Shown here piece after piece: positions 35,269 to 43,240 of a stretch of 57,394 nucleotides of DNA. Origin of the DNA: an uncultured Lachnospira sp. (GTDB lineage Bacteria; Bacillota; Clostridia; Lachnospirales; Lachnospiraceae). The notes under the pieces were generated by a model that searched no databases, was not told the DNA's origin, and saw nothing but the letters and a program-made list of their open reading frames with translations. The position numbers were made by a program, and so were the translations under genes. Position 1 is the stretch's first letter. The number at the start of each line of letters is the position of its first letter. Where the stretch lies: contig CAJUKN010000007.1 in NCBI GenBank assembly GCA_910587485.1, positions 1 to 57,394 on the forward strand. Reading direction: 5' to 3'.

Positions 35269-35622
35269 GTGCGTATGGACGAAATGTTACGAATGCTAAA
35301 AAATATGCCAAAGGTATATGTATATATGACTCATGGTGTTTCAGAATGTCATGGATTTGCAATTATTGAATATGGGCAGTTAAAAAGGCTATTTTGTAGT
35401 GATGAAGAGGAAGGTATTAGAAATATTAGAAATCCATCAGAAGAAGAAAAAAGATTAGGATTTTGTTTACCAAAAGATACAGACGAAATGTGGGAGCATT
35501 GGGAAGATGATACCATGACTAAAATTAATGAGGAAATTATTGTTGAGTTAGCTATAGAACAAAGTGGAATTGATGGGAGTAAATATCCTTATGATGATGT
35601 CCTTGCTGGCGTTTTTAAATAA
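35269..35622 (+). pseudogene. 5'-truncated immunity-like gene
   Basis: A 117-codon frame with a GTG start but no ribosome site. It encodes PKVYVYMTHGVSECHGFAII, QLKRLFCSDEEE and EEIIVELAIEQSGIDGSKYP. It reads like the C-terminal half of a longer (~200-residue) acidic immunity-type protein; the upstream DNA is repeat sequence, so the 5' half was lost at the repeat junction. I cannot name the family. Confidence 0.5.
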
Positions 35623-35901
35623 AATATTTTGATATTTATTATTTCACATAATATAAAATAGTGAGAATAGTTAGGATGCTTTTTTACAATAATAGGAAAT
35701 TTTTAAAGTTTATTTTTTATTATTTACATGAATAAATAAATTTTGCACCTAAAATAAAGTATTTCACGCTTTGCAATCTAAAATATATCCATGTATGACG
35801 ATATAATAATGTAGAAAAAGAGTTTAAACCAGTTGTAGCTTACAGATACAGCATAGAAATTAAGCTAAAATAAAAAACTACAATAAAAAGGTGGTAAAGC
35901 A

Positions 35902-36627
35902 ATGAAAATAGCAGTCTGTGATGGTGACAAAACAGTCAGAGATGATATTGTTCACCTGATAAAAAAACAGATTCCTGATGTGAATGTTTGTACTTTTGTA
36001 TCAGGTGAAGAACTAATAGATTATGGTGAAGATTTTGATATTTCCTTTATTGATATTGAAATGGAAAAAATGACAGGTATTGATACTGCAAAGAAAATTA
36101 GAGCAGAGCAGGAAAAACAAGGAAAACCAAAAAGTATCATTATTTTTATTACAAAATATAGCAACTATATGGAATCTGCTTTTGATGTAAACGCTTACCA
36201 TTATTTACTAAAACCCATTAATAATGAGAAATTTGCAGAGGTGTTAAAACGAGCATGGAAAGATGCCACAATAACAAATGAAAGAAATAGTAAATATATT
36301 ATGGTTAAAAGTTTTGGCATACAATATAAAATTTTTGTTAAAGATATTTACTATATAGAAAGTAATAATAAAAAAGTTATAATACATACAAAAGATGGGA
36401 TTATAGCAAGTTATGGCAGAATGGATGAATTAGAAAGTTTATTAGGTGATGAATTTTATCGTTGTCATCGCTGTTATTTAGTAAATATGGAAAATATATC
36501 TGCTTATAGTGCTGATATGGTTAAAGTATCCAATGGAGATAAATTGATTCTTGCAAAGAAAAAGCATAAAGATTTTGTGAAAAAGTATATGATATATGCA
36601 AAAAATGAGGGATTTATTTATATTTAA
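35902..36627 (+). CDS. orphan LytTR response regulator
   Basis: A 241-residue regulator: receiver domain with D51 (ISFIDIEMEKMTG) and K104 (HYLLKPI), then LytTR domain (IYYIESNNKKVIIHTKDG; EFYRCHRCYLVNMENISAYS). The acidic pocket is altered: AVCDGDK replaces the usual CDDE, though D7 and D9 remain. No kinase gene is adjacent. GGTGG ribosome site. The ~280 bp upstream is AT-rich with TAGCTTA/TAAGCTA and GTTGTAG/CTACAA pairings, but no clear promoter or gene. Confidence 0.88.
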   Translation: MKIAVCDGDKTVRDDIVHLIKKQIPDVNVCTFVSGEELIDYGEDFDISFIDIEMEKMTGIDTAKKIRAEQEKQGKPKSIIIFITKYSNYMESAFDVNAYHYLLKPINNEKFAEVLKRAWKDATITNERNSKYIMVKSFGIQYKIFVKDIYYIESNNKKVIIHTKDGIIASYGRMDELESLLGDEFYRCHRCYLVNMENISAYSADMVKVSNGDKLILAKKKHKDFVKKYMIYAKNEGFIYI

Positions 36628-36810
36628 GTTTTATGTTAAGGAGGTGATAATGGTAGGTAGGACTTAGAATTTTAAATAAAATAACATGCTTGGACCATAA
36701 AGGAGAGCATAAGGGTTCCGAACGACAGAAGAACCCTAAAAATGTAGGATGTACTAATAATAATTGATTTTGACAGAAAAATTTGCAGATTATGAAAGGA
36801 GAATGATAAA
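36628..36810 (+). other. leader-like region with a 5-codon frame and two hairpins
   Basis: Right after the LytTR stop comes AAGGAGGTGATA, a near-perfect anti-16S match, then ATG GTA GGT AGG ACT TAG. Next are ATGCT/AGCAT around TGGACCATAAAGGAG, and AGGGTTC/GAACCCT around a 12-nt loop. The following gene starts at TTG after AAAGGAG. It may be a leader peptide with attenuator-like structure, or simple remnant DNA. Confidence 0.4.
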
Positions 36811-37359
36811 TTGAGTATTAATGGAATTACTACAACAAGTTACATAATGGGATATGCAAATAGAAGAGTAAAGAACGACCCTTCTAATTCAGTAAATCAT
36901 CGAGCAATTGTTAATCAGCCAAGTAAAATGATTACACTTCATATTTCAAAAGAAAATGACCCAGATGGCAAGTCTATCGGCTCGATGGCAGATGAAAATC
37001 AGTCCGTTACGGTTTATAAACCAAATGATTTTGACCCAGCCAATCCTGTGTATAGAGTGAAGGTATGGGACGAAGATGGAAATGTGACAGAGCGTATGGT
37101 GGATATCTCAAAAGTTGACCCTAAATCTTGTGATACAATTGATATGTTTGCTTATTCTAGCCATTTGACAGATAGTGGCGAGTGTAAAGATGCACAGAGT
37201 GCATTTATGGGAATATCTCATTCTGATGAATATAATAAGTTATTTGATAAAAAAGATTGGTTTGTTTCCTTAAAAAATATGATGCAGATGCAATATGATG
37301 CTGGTAATTTAGAACGATATTGGAATTTTAAAAACTTTTGGGATTTCTTGGCGAAGTAA
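36811..37359 (+). CDS. uncharacterised protein, flagellar-substrate-like N-terminus
   Basis: A 182-residue soluble protein: MSINGITTTSYIMGYANRRV start, a beta-rich middle (YRVKVWDEDGNVTERMVDIS), DMFAYSSHLTDSGECKDAQS, and a C-terminal helix. No Sec signal. The start is TTG, 9 bases after AAAGGAG; no ATG competes. Not recognised. The Ser/Asn/Ile/Thr-rich start resembles substrates of flagellar export and other orphans in this window; that link is inference. Confidence 0.6.
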   Translation: MSINGITTTSYIMGYANRRVKNDPSNSVNHRAIVNQPSKMITLHISKENDPDGKSIGSMADENQSVTVYKPNDFDPANPVYRVKVWDEDGNVTERMVDISKVDPKSCDTIDMFAYSSHLTDSGECKDAQSAFMGISHSDEYNKLFDKKDWFVSLKNMMQMQYDAGNLERYWNFKNFWDFLAK

Positions 37360-37390
37360 TAGTATTGCATAATTGTGAAACAGACAGTTA

Positions 37391-37519
37391 AGCAGATTGC
37401 AAATATTTGTTTGATATAGTATAATACATTTTGCAATAACCTAAAACGAACCTCATTAGAATCAAAGTAATAAGGTTATGAGTAAGCAACAAAGTGGGTT
37501 ATTTGTGTTCACTTGATAA
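37391..37519 (+). repeat. degraded dispersed-repeat copies
   Basis: First a decayed module B (GTTAAGCAGATTGCAAATAT...), then GGTTATGAGTAAGCAACA followed by the hairpin AAGTG/CACTT around GGTTATTTGTGTT, which keeps the repeat head and a trace of the TATTTGTG stem. Confidence 0.55.
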
Positions 37520-37544
37520 TATATGATGTTAGGAGATAAAAAAG

Positions 37545-38114
37545 ATGATTTTATGTTATATTTATGAAAATATGGCTGATTTTGAAATTACATTATTGCT
37601 GCATCGATTAAGGAATACAGGAAAAAAGACTTGTGTATATATTTCAGATAGCTTCGATTTAATTAAAGCGCAATCTGGACTAACTTATATGGCAGATAAG
37701 ACAATTAATGATATAAAGGATATATCAGATGTGGAAGCATTAATTATTCCCGGAGGACCTATTAATAATCAACAAAATGGAATATGCAGTTTAGTTCAAG
37801 AGCTGATAAAGCAAAATAAGTTAGTCGCAGCTATTTGTTTTGCACCTCAATTCTTGGGAAGAGCAGGGATATTAACTCAGTATAAATTTACAACTTCATG
37901 TTCGGCTGAAAAAATAGTTCAGCTTGGTGTAAATGACCCATTTTGTTGGGAAAATTATTTGAATCAAAGAACGGTAGTTGATAGAAATGTAATAACAGCA
38001 CAAGGCTTTGCTTTTGTTGATTTTGCAGTAGAAGTATGTAAATATCTTCATATATTTGAGAGTGAATTACAGTTAGAACAACAATTATTGCGGGTGAAAA
38101 CAGATACAATGTAA
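37545..38114 (+). CDS. DJ-1/PfpI family protein
   Basis: A 189-residue class I glutamine-amidotransferase-like protein of the DJ-1/PfpI group: ALIIPGGPINNQ strand-loop, and the nucleophile elbow AAICFAPQFLGRAGIL with its cysteine at ~98, followed by late TAQGFAFVDFAVEV. Members act as stress chaperones, deglycases or amidases; the exact reaction cannot be told. The start follows AGGAGA. Flanked by repeat copies on both sides, so it may be a mobile accessory gene. Confidence 0.85.
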   Translation: MILCYIYENMADFEITLLLHRLRNTGKKTCVYISDSFDLIKAQSGLTYMADKTINDIKDISDVEALIIPGGPINNQQNGICSLVQELIKQNKLVAAICFAPQFLGRAGILTQYKFTTSCSAEKIVQLGVNDPFCWENYLNQRTVVDRNVITAQGFAFVDFAVEVCKYLHIFESELQLEQQLLRVKTDTM

Positions 38115-38126
38115 TGATGAATTGAG

Positions 38127-38159
38127 TGAAGCGGATATTTGCAATCTGCTTTACTACTT
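38127..38159 (-). repeat. module B repeat in reverse orientation
   Basis: Reading the minus strand, TAAAGCAGATTGCAAATATC then CGCTTCACT is the module B hairpin. It is the only clearly inverted copy of this module seen. It lies just after the DJ-1 gene stop. Confidence 0.65.
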
Positions 38160-38200
38160 GATTATAAAATAAAGATAAGAAATTTAAAAAGTGTTAAAAA

Positions 38201-38302
38201 AGGCTGTTGCAAAAAGAATTTTTAATACTAGATAGAGTTATAAGGTGTTTAGATAAATGCTATATCTAGTGTAAGATTTCTACTTTGCAGCAGTCTCTTT
38301 TT
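38201..38302 (+). repeat. MITE-like or terminator-like ~100-bp inverted-repeat element
   Basis: AGGCTGTTGCAAA at the left pairs with TTTGCAGCAGTCT at the right (two G-U pairs), with an inner ACTAGATA/TATCTAGT pair. The ends resemble insertion-sequence termini with TGTTGCAA, yet nothing is encoded inside. A-tracts and T-tracts flank it, so it could also end transcription both ways. The rest of 38303-38462 is AT-rich without a gene. Confidence 0.5.
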
Positions 38303-38462
38303 TAGTTGAAAATGTTTTTTATATCTTACTATGTAAAAAGATTGTAATACATTATAAACGATATGATGGCATAGTAATAGAAGCTGCATAAGTATGATGA
38401 ATAATTAATTGTTCCTAAATAGATATGTATATAAATGAGCAGTTTGTGTAACTACGAAGTAC

Positions 38463-38504
38463 TTGACAATAGTATAATTATATAATAGTATAATATTATA
38501 CTAT
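38463..38504 (+). promoter_or_regulatory. padR promoter with 20-bp perfect palindrome
   Basis: TTGACA (38463-38468) with TAGTAT 17 bp or TATAAT 20 bp downstream. ATAGTATAAT occurs at 38469-38478 and 38485-38494, and the second copy is joined to its exact reverse complement ATTATACTAT (38495-38504), making a 20-bp perfect palindrome. This is a likely operator for the PadR protein encoded 22 bp downstream. Confidence 0.65.
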
Positions 38505-38526
38505 AAAAATTGAAATGGAGAGAGTT

Positions 38527-39087
38527 ATGTCTTTAGCTTTTGGAATTTTAGGATTTTTAAATTATAAATCTATGAGTGGATATGATTTGGTTAAAGCGTT
38601 TGAATCATCATTAGAATTTTTTTGGCATGCTCAAAACAGTCATATTTATCTGGAATTGAAAAAATTGGAAAAGAAAGGTTATATTTCTGGCGAAACTGTT
38701 ATTCAGTCTGAGCGTCCTAATAAAAAAATTTTTTCTATTACAGACGTTGGCAGAAAAGAATTTATGAATTGGCTTGCTAAAGGAGATGAAGAAGATGTTA
38801 CACATTTTAAAAGTTCTTTTCTTATGAAGATGTTTTTTAGTGGAAATATGCCGCTTGCTCAAAGTATTGATATGTTAAGGCAGTTTAAATCAGATTGTGA
38901 AAATTATTTAAAAAAAATGGATTCAATACCTGAAAGTATAGAAAAATATGGAACAGATAAGGAATCTTATCAAACAATTTATTGGCAGTTTACGGCTGAT
39001 TTTGGATATAGTTTTATCAAAACTTGTATAGAATGGACACAACGATGTATTGAGAAACTGGAAACTATAGAGAAACAATCTTTATAA
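38527..39087 (+). CDS. PadR-family transcriptional regulator
   Basis: A 186-residue PadR/Vir-type regulator: ILGFLNYKSMSGYDLVKAFE at the N-terminus, LKKLEKKGYISGE and KKIFSITDVGRKEFMNWL (winged helix and wing), then a long helical dimerisation domain of the virulence-activator type. The start is set by GGAGAG 6 bases upstream of the ATG; four upstream codons are discarded. It probably represses itself and the iron-sulfur membrane protein gene through the palindrome in its promoter. Confidence 0.9.
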   Translation: MSLAFGILGFLNYKSMSGYDLVKAFESSLEFFWHAQNSHIYLELKKLEKKGYISGETVIQSERPNKKIFSITDVGRKEFMNWLAKGDEEDVTHFKSSFLMKMFFSGNMPLAQSIDMLRQFKSDCENYLKKMDSIPESIEKYGTDKESYQTIYWQFTADFGYSFIKTCIEWTQRCIEKLETIEKQSL

Positions 39088-39168
39088 GAGAAGAAGAATT
39101 AATATAAAGAAATATAAAAAATATAAAATCATACTTGGAATTTGAGAAATTAAGGAGCATAAATCATT

Positions 39169-40005
39169 ATGATAAAATTAAAAGAGATAAAAAAATTTAT
39201 ACTACCTGCTTTTATGTGGCTGCTTTTTGAAACAATAGCTGTTACACTTTGGCTTACAATGCAGAATGTATTTTATTTATTAAATTTTAGTTATATTGGA
39301 ACATCAATAGCAATAGGTTTTGTTTTGTTTCGGCTTGGATACAAGCATGCGCGCAGAATTGCACAGTTTTTGGTCGGAACCTATATGCTTGTTTATCTTG
39401 GATTGTTTTGTAATGAGAATATGCAGATTGAAGGATTTTGGTATTATTTGTTTACAGGCGTTTTTGAAGCAGCAACTATTCATTACGCAGTGGCAAAATT
39501 GTTTGGTCCATTAGTTTTTGGACGAGGGTGGTGTGGGTATGCCTGTTGGACAGCAATGATTCTTGATTTACTCCCTTATAAGAAACCGCAGCAATCCAGA
39601 AAAAAATGGGGTTGGATAAGATATATTACATTTGCAGTGTCGTTTATTTTTGTTAGTGCGTTATTTCTTGCACAAGTAAAAAATATGGAAAGAATTATGT
39701 TCTGGTCGTTTTTAATTGGCAATTGTTTATATTATATGGTTGGAATTATTCTGGCATTTGCACTAAAAGATAATCGTGCTTTCTGTAAATATATATGTCC
39801 AATTACTGTATTTTTAAAACCAATGTCTTATTTTTCTTTATTGCGTATCAAATGTGATAAGAGCAAATGCGTTTCTTGTGGCAAGTGCAAAAAGGTTTGC
39901 CCTATAAATGTTGATATGCTTGATAATTCAAGAAAACGTGAAAATGGAACAGAATGTATTTTATGTTTTGAGTGTACGAAAGTATGTCCTAAAGAAGCAT
40001 TATAA
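39169..40005 (+). CDS. NapH/NosR-like membrane 4Fe-4S protein
   Basis: A 278-residue membrane protein with about six TMs. FGRGWCGYACW (C112, C116) and CKYICP (C206, C210) are the paired motifs of the NapH/NosR/CcoG-type family, then two 4Fe-4S ferredoxin sites: C234, C237, C240, C244 and C263, C266, C269, C273. It should pass electrons at the membrane; no nap or nos genes are present, so the partner is unknown. It follows the PadR gene by ~80 bp on the same strand. Confidence 0.85.
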   Translation: MIKLKEIKKFILPAFMWLLFETIAVTLWLTMQNVFYLLNFSYIGTSIAIGFVLFRLGYKHARRIAQFLVGTYMLVYLGLFCNENMQIEGFWYYLFTGVFEAATIHYAVAKLFGPLVFGRGWCGYACWTAMILDLLPYKKPQQSRKKWGWIRYITFAVSFIFVSALFLAQVKNMERIMFWSFLIGNCLYYMVGIILAFALKDNRAFCKYICPITVFLKPMSYFSLLRIKCDKSKCVSCGKCKKVCPINVDMLDNSRKRENGTECILCFECTKVCPKEAL

Positions 40006-40137
40006 TTTAAAGGAAAAATATGGTTGATAAATAATCAGAAAATGCACTTTTGAGATAATTTATATATAAAAGAAGTATTTTGAAAATATATTTAACAAAG
40101 AATTTATAGTGATAAAAGTGTAATAATTAAAAACACA

Positions 40138-40168
40138 AGGGATTGTCAAATTTTTTTTGACAATCCCT
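40138..40168 (-). terminator. terminator between convergent genes
   Basis: A 13-bp perfect stem (AGGGATTGTCAAA/TTTGACAATCCCT, 5-nt loop). On the minus strand GTGTTTTTAATT follows, so it best serves the flagellin-like gene, but it may stop both transcripts. Confidence 0.75.
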
Positions 40169-40192
40169 ATATTTGTAATCATTATATAAAGC

Positions 40193-40960
40193 TTATGAGA
40201 AAAGCTTTGCTAATCGTTTTTCTTCATTTTCTACTTTTTTCTTTTGCATTAAAAGAGAGTACTGAAGAAGAACTTGATTTTTCTTTTGTTCAGATATTGC
40301 TTGAGGAAAATCCAAATCTTCAATTCTGCTCTTTGACTGTGTTGAGTAAAAAGCAGCACTTTTGTTATAATTCATAGCATAGTCAAGCCCATTTGACTGA
40401 GCGCCCATGCTGCTTCGCGTACTGTTTACTTTAGATATTGCATTGTCAATCGTATCAATCGAAAAATCTTTTGTAAGGTCATAATCTTTTATTCCAAGTG
40501 CTTCTAGTGTGGCATTAGCCATATCAATAGAAGTGCTGTTGCCATTACCATCTGTTGCCAAATGAAATTTTGATTTGCTGCCATCAAGAAGCGGAATGGT
40601 ATTGTAGTTCGTGTTTTTTGATACATCTTTAATACCATCAATTAGTTGTTCAACTTCATATTGCATGGCTTGCCTGTCACTGTCTGTTACTGTTGCTGTA
40701 TTTGCTGCAGAAACGGACAATTCTCGTATTCTTTGAAGATAGTCATTAATGCTGCCTAGTGCTTGGTCTGCTATATTTAGCGCGTCTTTTGCAGAAGCCA
40801 TGTTATTGGTTCCTTTTTCGTAGCCCTTAATTTGCGCCTCTTGCTTTTCTGCAATAGCAAGCCCTGCTGCATCATCTGCACTTTTGTTGATTCGCTTTCC
40901 GCTTGAAAGACTTTCATAGCCTCTTCCTACGGCATTTGAAATTCCTGAAATAGAACTCAT
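40193..40960 (-). CDS. atypical flagellin-like protein
   Basis: A 255-residue flagellin homologue. The N-domain has LSSGKRINKSADDAAGLAIA then EKQEAQIKG, and IRELSVSAANTATVTDSDR, which is classical. It is shortened at the start: only 17 residues precede LSSGK, where typical flagellins have about 25-30. The C-domain keeps AISKVNSTRSSMGAQSNGLD but ends LLMQKKKVENEEKRLAKLFS instead of the usual QANQxPQxVLxLL. So both polymerising ends are altered and it may not form a normal filament. It stands alone, away from any flagellar operon. AAAGGAGA ribosome site. Confidence 0.88.
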   Translation of the reverse strand: MSSISGISNAVGRGYESLSSGKRINKSADDAAGLAIAEKQEAQIKGYEKGTNNMASAKDALNIADQALGSINDYLQRIRELSVSAANTATVTDSDRQAMQYEVEQLIDGIKDVSKNTNYNTIPLLDGSKSKFHLATDGNGNSTSIDMANATLEALGIKDYDLTKDFSIDTIDNAISKVNSTRSSMGAQSNGLDYAMNYNKSAAFYSTQSKSRIEDLDFPQAISEQKKNQVLLQYSLLMQKKKVENEEKRLAKLFS

Positions 40961-41011
40961 AAGACATTCTCCTTTCTGTTATAATAATTTTGGATAATTG
41001 TGAAACTTAAA

Positions 41012-41031
41012 TTTTTACTATATAGTAAAAA
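41012..41031. promoter_or_regulatory. 20-bp perfect palindrome upstream of the flagellin-like gene
   Basis: TTTTTACTATATAGTAAAAA is self-complementary over 20 bp and lies ~50 bp upstream of the flagellin-like start codon, a good position for an operator. I found no convincing sigma-28 promoter between them. Confidence 0.55.
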
Positions 41032-41153
41032 TAAGCTATTTATCATAAGTACATTTGTTCTATTTATGTTCGTAAATGTTTTTTTTATTATAATACATTC
41101 GGAAATATATGGCAATAGTTCATTCTCTTTATTCTATTTTGAAAAGAAAAATT

Positions 41154-41555
41154 TTATTTTTTCATCTTTTTTTTAATTATTAAATAAATTGTTTTAGCAC
41201 CTATAAATATTAGAAAAAATATAATAAAACCAGAAATGCCAAATACAATATCTTCAAAATCCAATAGTCCAGTGTTTGTAACTTGTTGTCCAATTTCTAT
41301 AGAAAATATCAACATCAACATAAATGTGAGAACATATAGAAAGGTAATGGACATAATATTTTTTTTACTTAAGTATTTAAAGAGAGGATATGTTATTAAA
41401 ACCATAAACATTCCTAAAGTACCCATTACAATAAAATGAAGTTCTTTGTCAGTAAATGGGGTTACAAGATTGTTGTTTAAACTCATTATATAATCATGGA
41501 TTTTAGCAATAATCATGGTTATGTTATATAGAACCTGCTTAATGAATGCACTCAT
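41154..41555 (-). CDS. VanZ-like small membrane protein
   Basis: A 133-residue protein with about four TMs. TDKELHFIVMGTLGMFMVL, then FSIEIGQQVTNT and DFEDIVFGISGF follow the VanZ-like pattern (D/E-x-x-H, then E-x-x-Q, then D-x-x-D). Role unknown; VanZ itself gives low teicoplanin resistance. Its start overlaps the PilZ gene stop (ATGA), so the two are translationally coupled. Confidence 0.65.
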   Translation of the reverse strand: MSAFIKQVLYNITMIIAKIHDYIMSLNNNLVTPFTDKELHFIVMGTLGMFMVLITYPLFKYLSKKNIMSITFLYVLTFMLMLIFSIEIGQQVTNTGLLDFEDIVFGISGFIIFFLIFIGAKTIYLIIKKKMKK

Positions 41556-41923
41556 TTGTTCTGTTCGGTGGCTTCAGCAGCAGCTTCAAATTCATCAAAT
41601 ATGTAGTTAAATACGGAAGGCATACCAACAAACTCGCAACCATATGAATATACATCTGGTTCATCAGTTACTTGACTTCGGAGGATTTTTACAACACAAT
41701 AAAGAATGTCATCTTCAGAGCTGCCTAGCTGTAAGGCGGCATTAAAATAAAATCCTTCTGGAAATACGCCTTTAGAAATAAACCCAATTCCGCTTCTTGA
41801 TACATTGGTGACAGTGATAGGTGCATCAATATTATCAACTTTGATATTATTTTGTTTAAATATAGATGAAATGGTAAGTGTCAAGTGTGCTGGTATACGT
41901 TTAAATTTGCGTTTTTCTAACAT
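41552..41923 (-). CDS. PilZ-domain protein (c-di-GMP receptor type)
   Basis: A 123-residue single PilZ domain: EKRKFKRIPAHL supplies the RxxxR c-di-GMP arginines and VTNVSRSGIGFIS the (D/N)xSxxG motif. Such proteins couple c-di-GMP to motility or surface behaviour. The start is taken at the second ATG because GGAGG lies 5 bases upstream, while the first ATG overlaps that site. The partner is the coupled VanZ-like membrane protein. Its leader carries the loop-to-ribosome-site fold shared with glmS. Confidence 0.85.
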   Translation of the reverse strand: MLEKRKFKRIPAHLTLTISSIFKQNNIKVDNIDAPITVTNVSRSGIGFISKGVFPEGFYFNAALQLGSSEDDILYCVVKILRSQVTDEPDVYSYGCEFVGMPSVFNYIFDEFEAAAEATEQNK

Positions 41924-42030
41924 AATATCCTCCATTCCGAAGCGCAGGAATTGTGCAATAAAAATTCGCGAAGGCGATTTTTATTGTTGCATCAAGCCTT
42001 ATTTGTGACGCTTCGGCACAAATAGGCAAC
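41924..42030 (-). promoter_or_regulatory. structured leader of the PilZ gene, same fold type as glmS
   Basis: On the minus strand: TATTTGTG/CACAAATA hairpin with loop CCGAAGCGT, then a ~16-bp hairpin (TGCAACAATAAAAATCGC type), then GCGCTTCGG, which pairs with the loop (8 Watson-Crick plus one G-U) and ends 3 nt before GGAGG. The stem equals that of glmS while loop and partner both differ, so pairing is conserved and sequence is not. Confidence 0.65.
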
Positions 42031-42144
42031 AAACTTGTTTGTTTGTGAAAAAATAAGTGCATTAGCATTATTTTTTACACGAACCCTCCCCTTTTTATTT
42101 AACTTTTATTAGAACATCATAGACTTTATGTCTAATGTATAATT

Positions 42145-42184
42145 TATCATACACTTACATAGGTAAATATGCAAGTGTATGATA
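42145..42184. other. 12-bp perfect hairpin upstream of purC
   Basis: TATCATACACTT/AAGTGTATGATA around a 16-nt loop, ~155 bp before purC, between divergent genes. Not the purine-riboswitch core. It may be an operator or a remnant. The remainder of 42031-42337 shows no gene; the TATAAT near 42301 lacks a good -35. Confidence 0.5.
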
Positions 42185-42337
42185 AAAAACATTTTTTTAA
42201 TAAATAATTATTTTTAGTAAAAAAGATAAAAGAGATTGTATTGATTTTAGCCTTTTAGTGTTATATACTACAAAAGGTTATATGAATGATTTATAAATTG
42301 ATATAATCACATTTAAGAGAAAGAAAGGTACAATTTC

Positions 42338-43216
42338 ATGGAAGAGTTAAAGTTGCTTTATAAGGGAAAAGTAAGAGAAGTGTATGATAACAACGACAGC
42401 CTTATTATGGTTGCCACAGACCGAATATCAGCATTTGACAATATTTTAAAGAATAAAATAACAGACAAAGGCGCAGTATTAACACAGATGTCAAAGTTTT
42501 GGTTTGACTTGACAAAGGATATTATACCAAATCATATGATATCCGTTGATGTTGATGATATGCCTGCATTTTTTCACAAAGAGGAATATATTGGCAATAG
42601 TATGAAATGTAAAAAATTGCAGATGCTTCCTATTGAATGTATCGTGAGAGGATATATAACAGGCAGCGGCTGGGAAAGTTATAAAAAGTGTGGAGAGGTG
42701 TGTGGAATCAAGCTTCCAGAAGGATTGATAGAATCGGATAAACTTCCAGAACCAATCTATACACCAAGTACAAAGGCAGAGATAGGCGACCATGATGAGA
42801 ATATTTCATTTGAAAAAAGTGTTGAAGTGCTTGAGAAAAAATATCCGGGAAAAGGGCAGGAATATGCCATTAAATTAAAAGATACAACGATTGCTCTCTA
42901 TAAGAAATGTGCCGATTATGCTTTGAGTAAAGGTATTATAATAGCTGATACAAAGTTTGAGTTTGGATTGGACGAAAATGGTGAGATTTTATTGGCAGAT
43001 GAAGTGCTTACACCAGACAGCTCAAGATTTTGGCCATTAGAAGGATACAAGGCAGGACAGGGACAGCCTTCTTTTGATAAGCAGTTTGTAAGGGATTGGC
43101 TTAAGGCAAATCCAGATAATGACCTTCTTTTGCCAGATGAAGTTGTTGATAAGACTATTGCAAAATATAAAGAAGCATATGAATTGCTTACAGGTAAGCC
43201 ATTTTCAAGAAGTTAA
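42338..43216 (+). CDS. purC: phosphoribosylaminoimidazole-succinocarboxamide synthase (SAICAR synthase)
   Basis: Joins CAIR and aspartate with ATP in purine synthesis. At 292 residues it is the long type. Motifs: LYKGKVREVYDNND (ATP loop), TDRISAFDNIL, ECIVRGYITGSGW, IADTKFEFGLDENG and DEVLTPDSSRFW. GAAAGAAAGG precedes the ATG. First gene of purC-purF-purB. Confidence 0.96.
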   Translation: MEELKLLYKGKVREVYDNNDSLIMVATDRISAFDNILKNKITDKGAVLTQMSKFWFDLTKDIIPNHMISVDVDDMPAFFHKEEYIGNSMKCKKLQMLPIECIVRGYITGSGWESYKKCGEVCGIKLPEGLIESDKLPEPIYTPSTKAEIGDHDENISFEKSVEVLEKKYPGKGQEYAIKLKDTTIALYKKCADYALSKGIIIADTKFEFGLDENGEILLADEVLTPDSSRFWPLEGYKAGQGQPSFDKQFVRDWLKANPDNDLLLPDEVVDKTIAKYKEAYELLTGKPFSRS

Positions 43217-43240
43217 AAGATATAAATAAGAGGAGATGAC

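Noticed and set aside
38469..38504. Short AT repeats before padR as a CRISPR-like or simple-sequence array
   Set aside because: Only two half-repeats and one palindrome are present; an operator explains them better.
42031..42337. Purine riboswitch before purC
   Set aside because: The conserved purine-aptamer core is missing; the 12-bp hairpin there does not match it.
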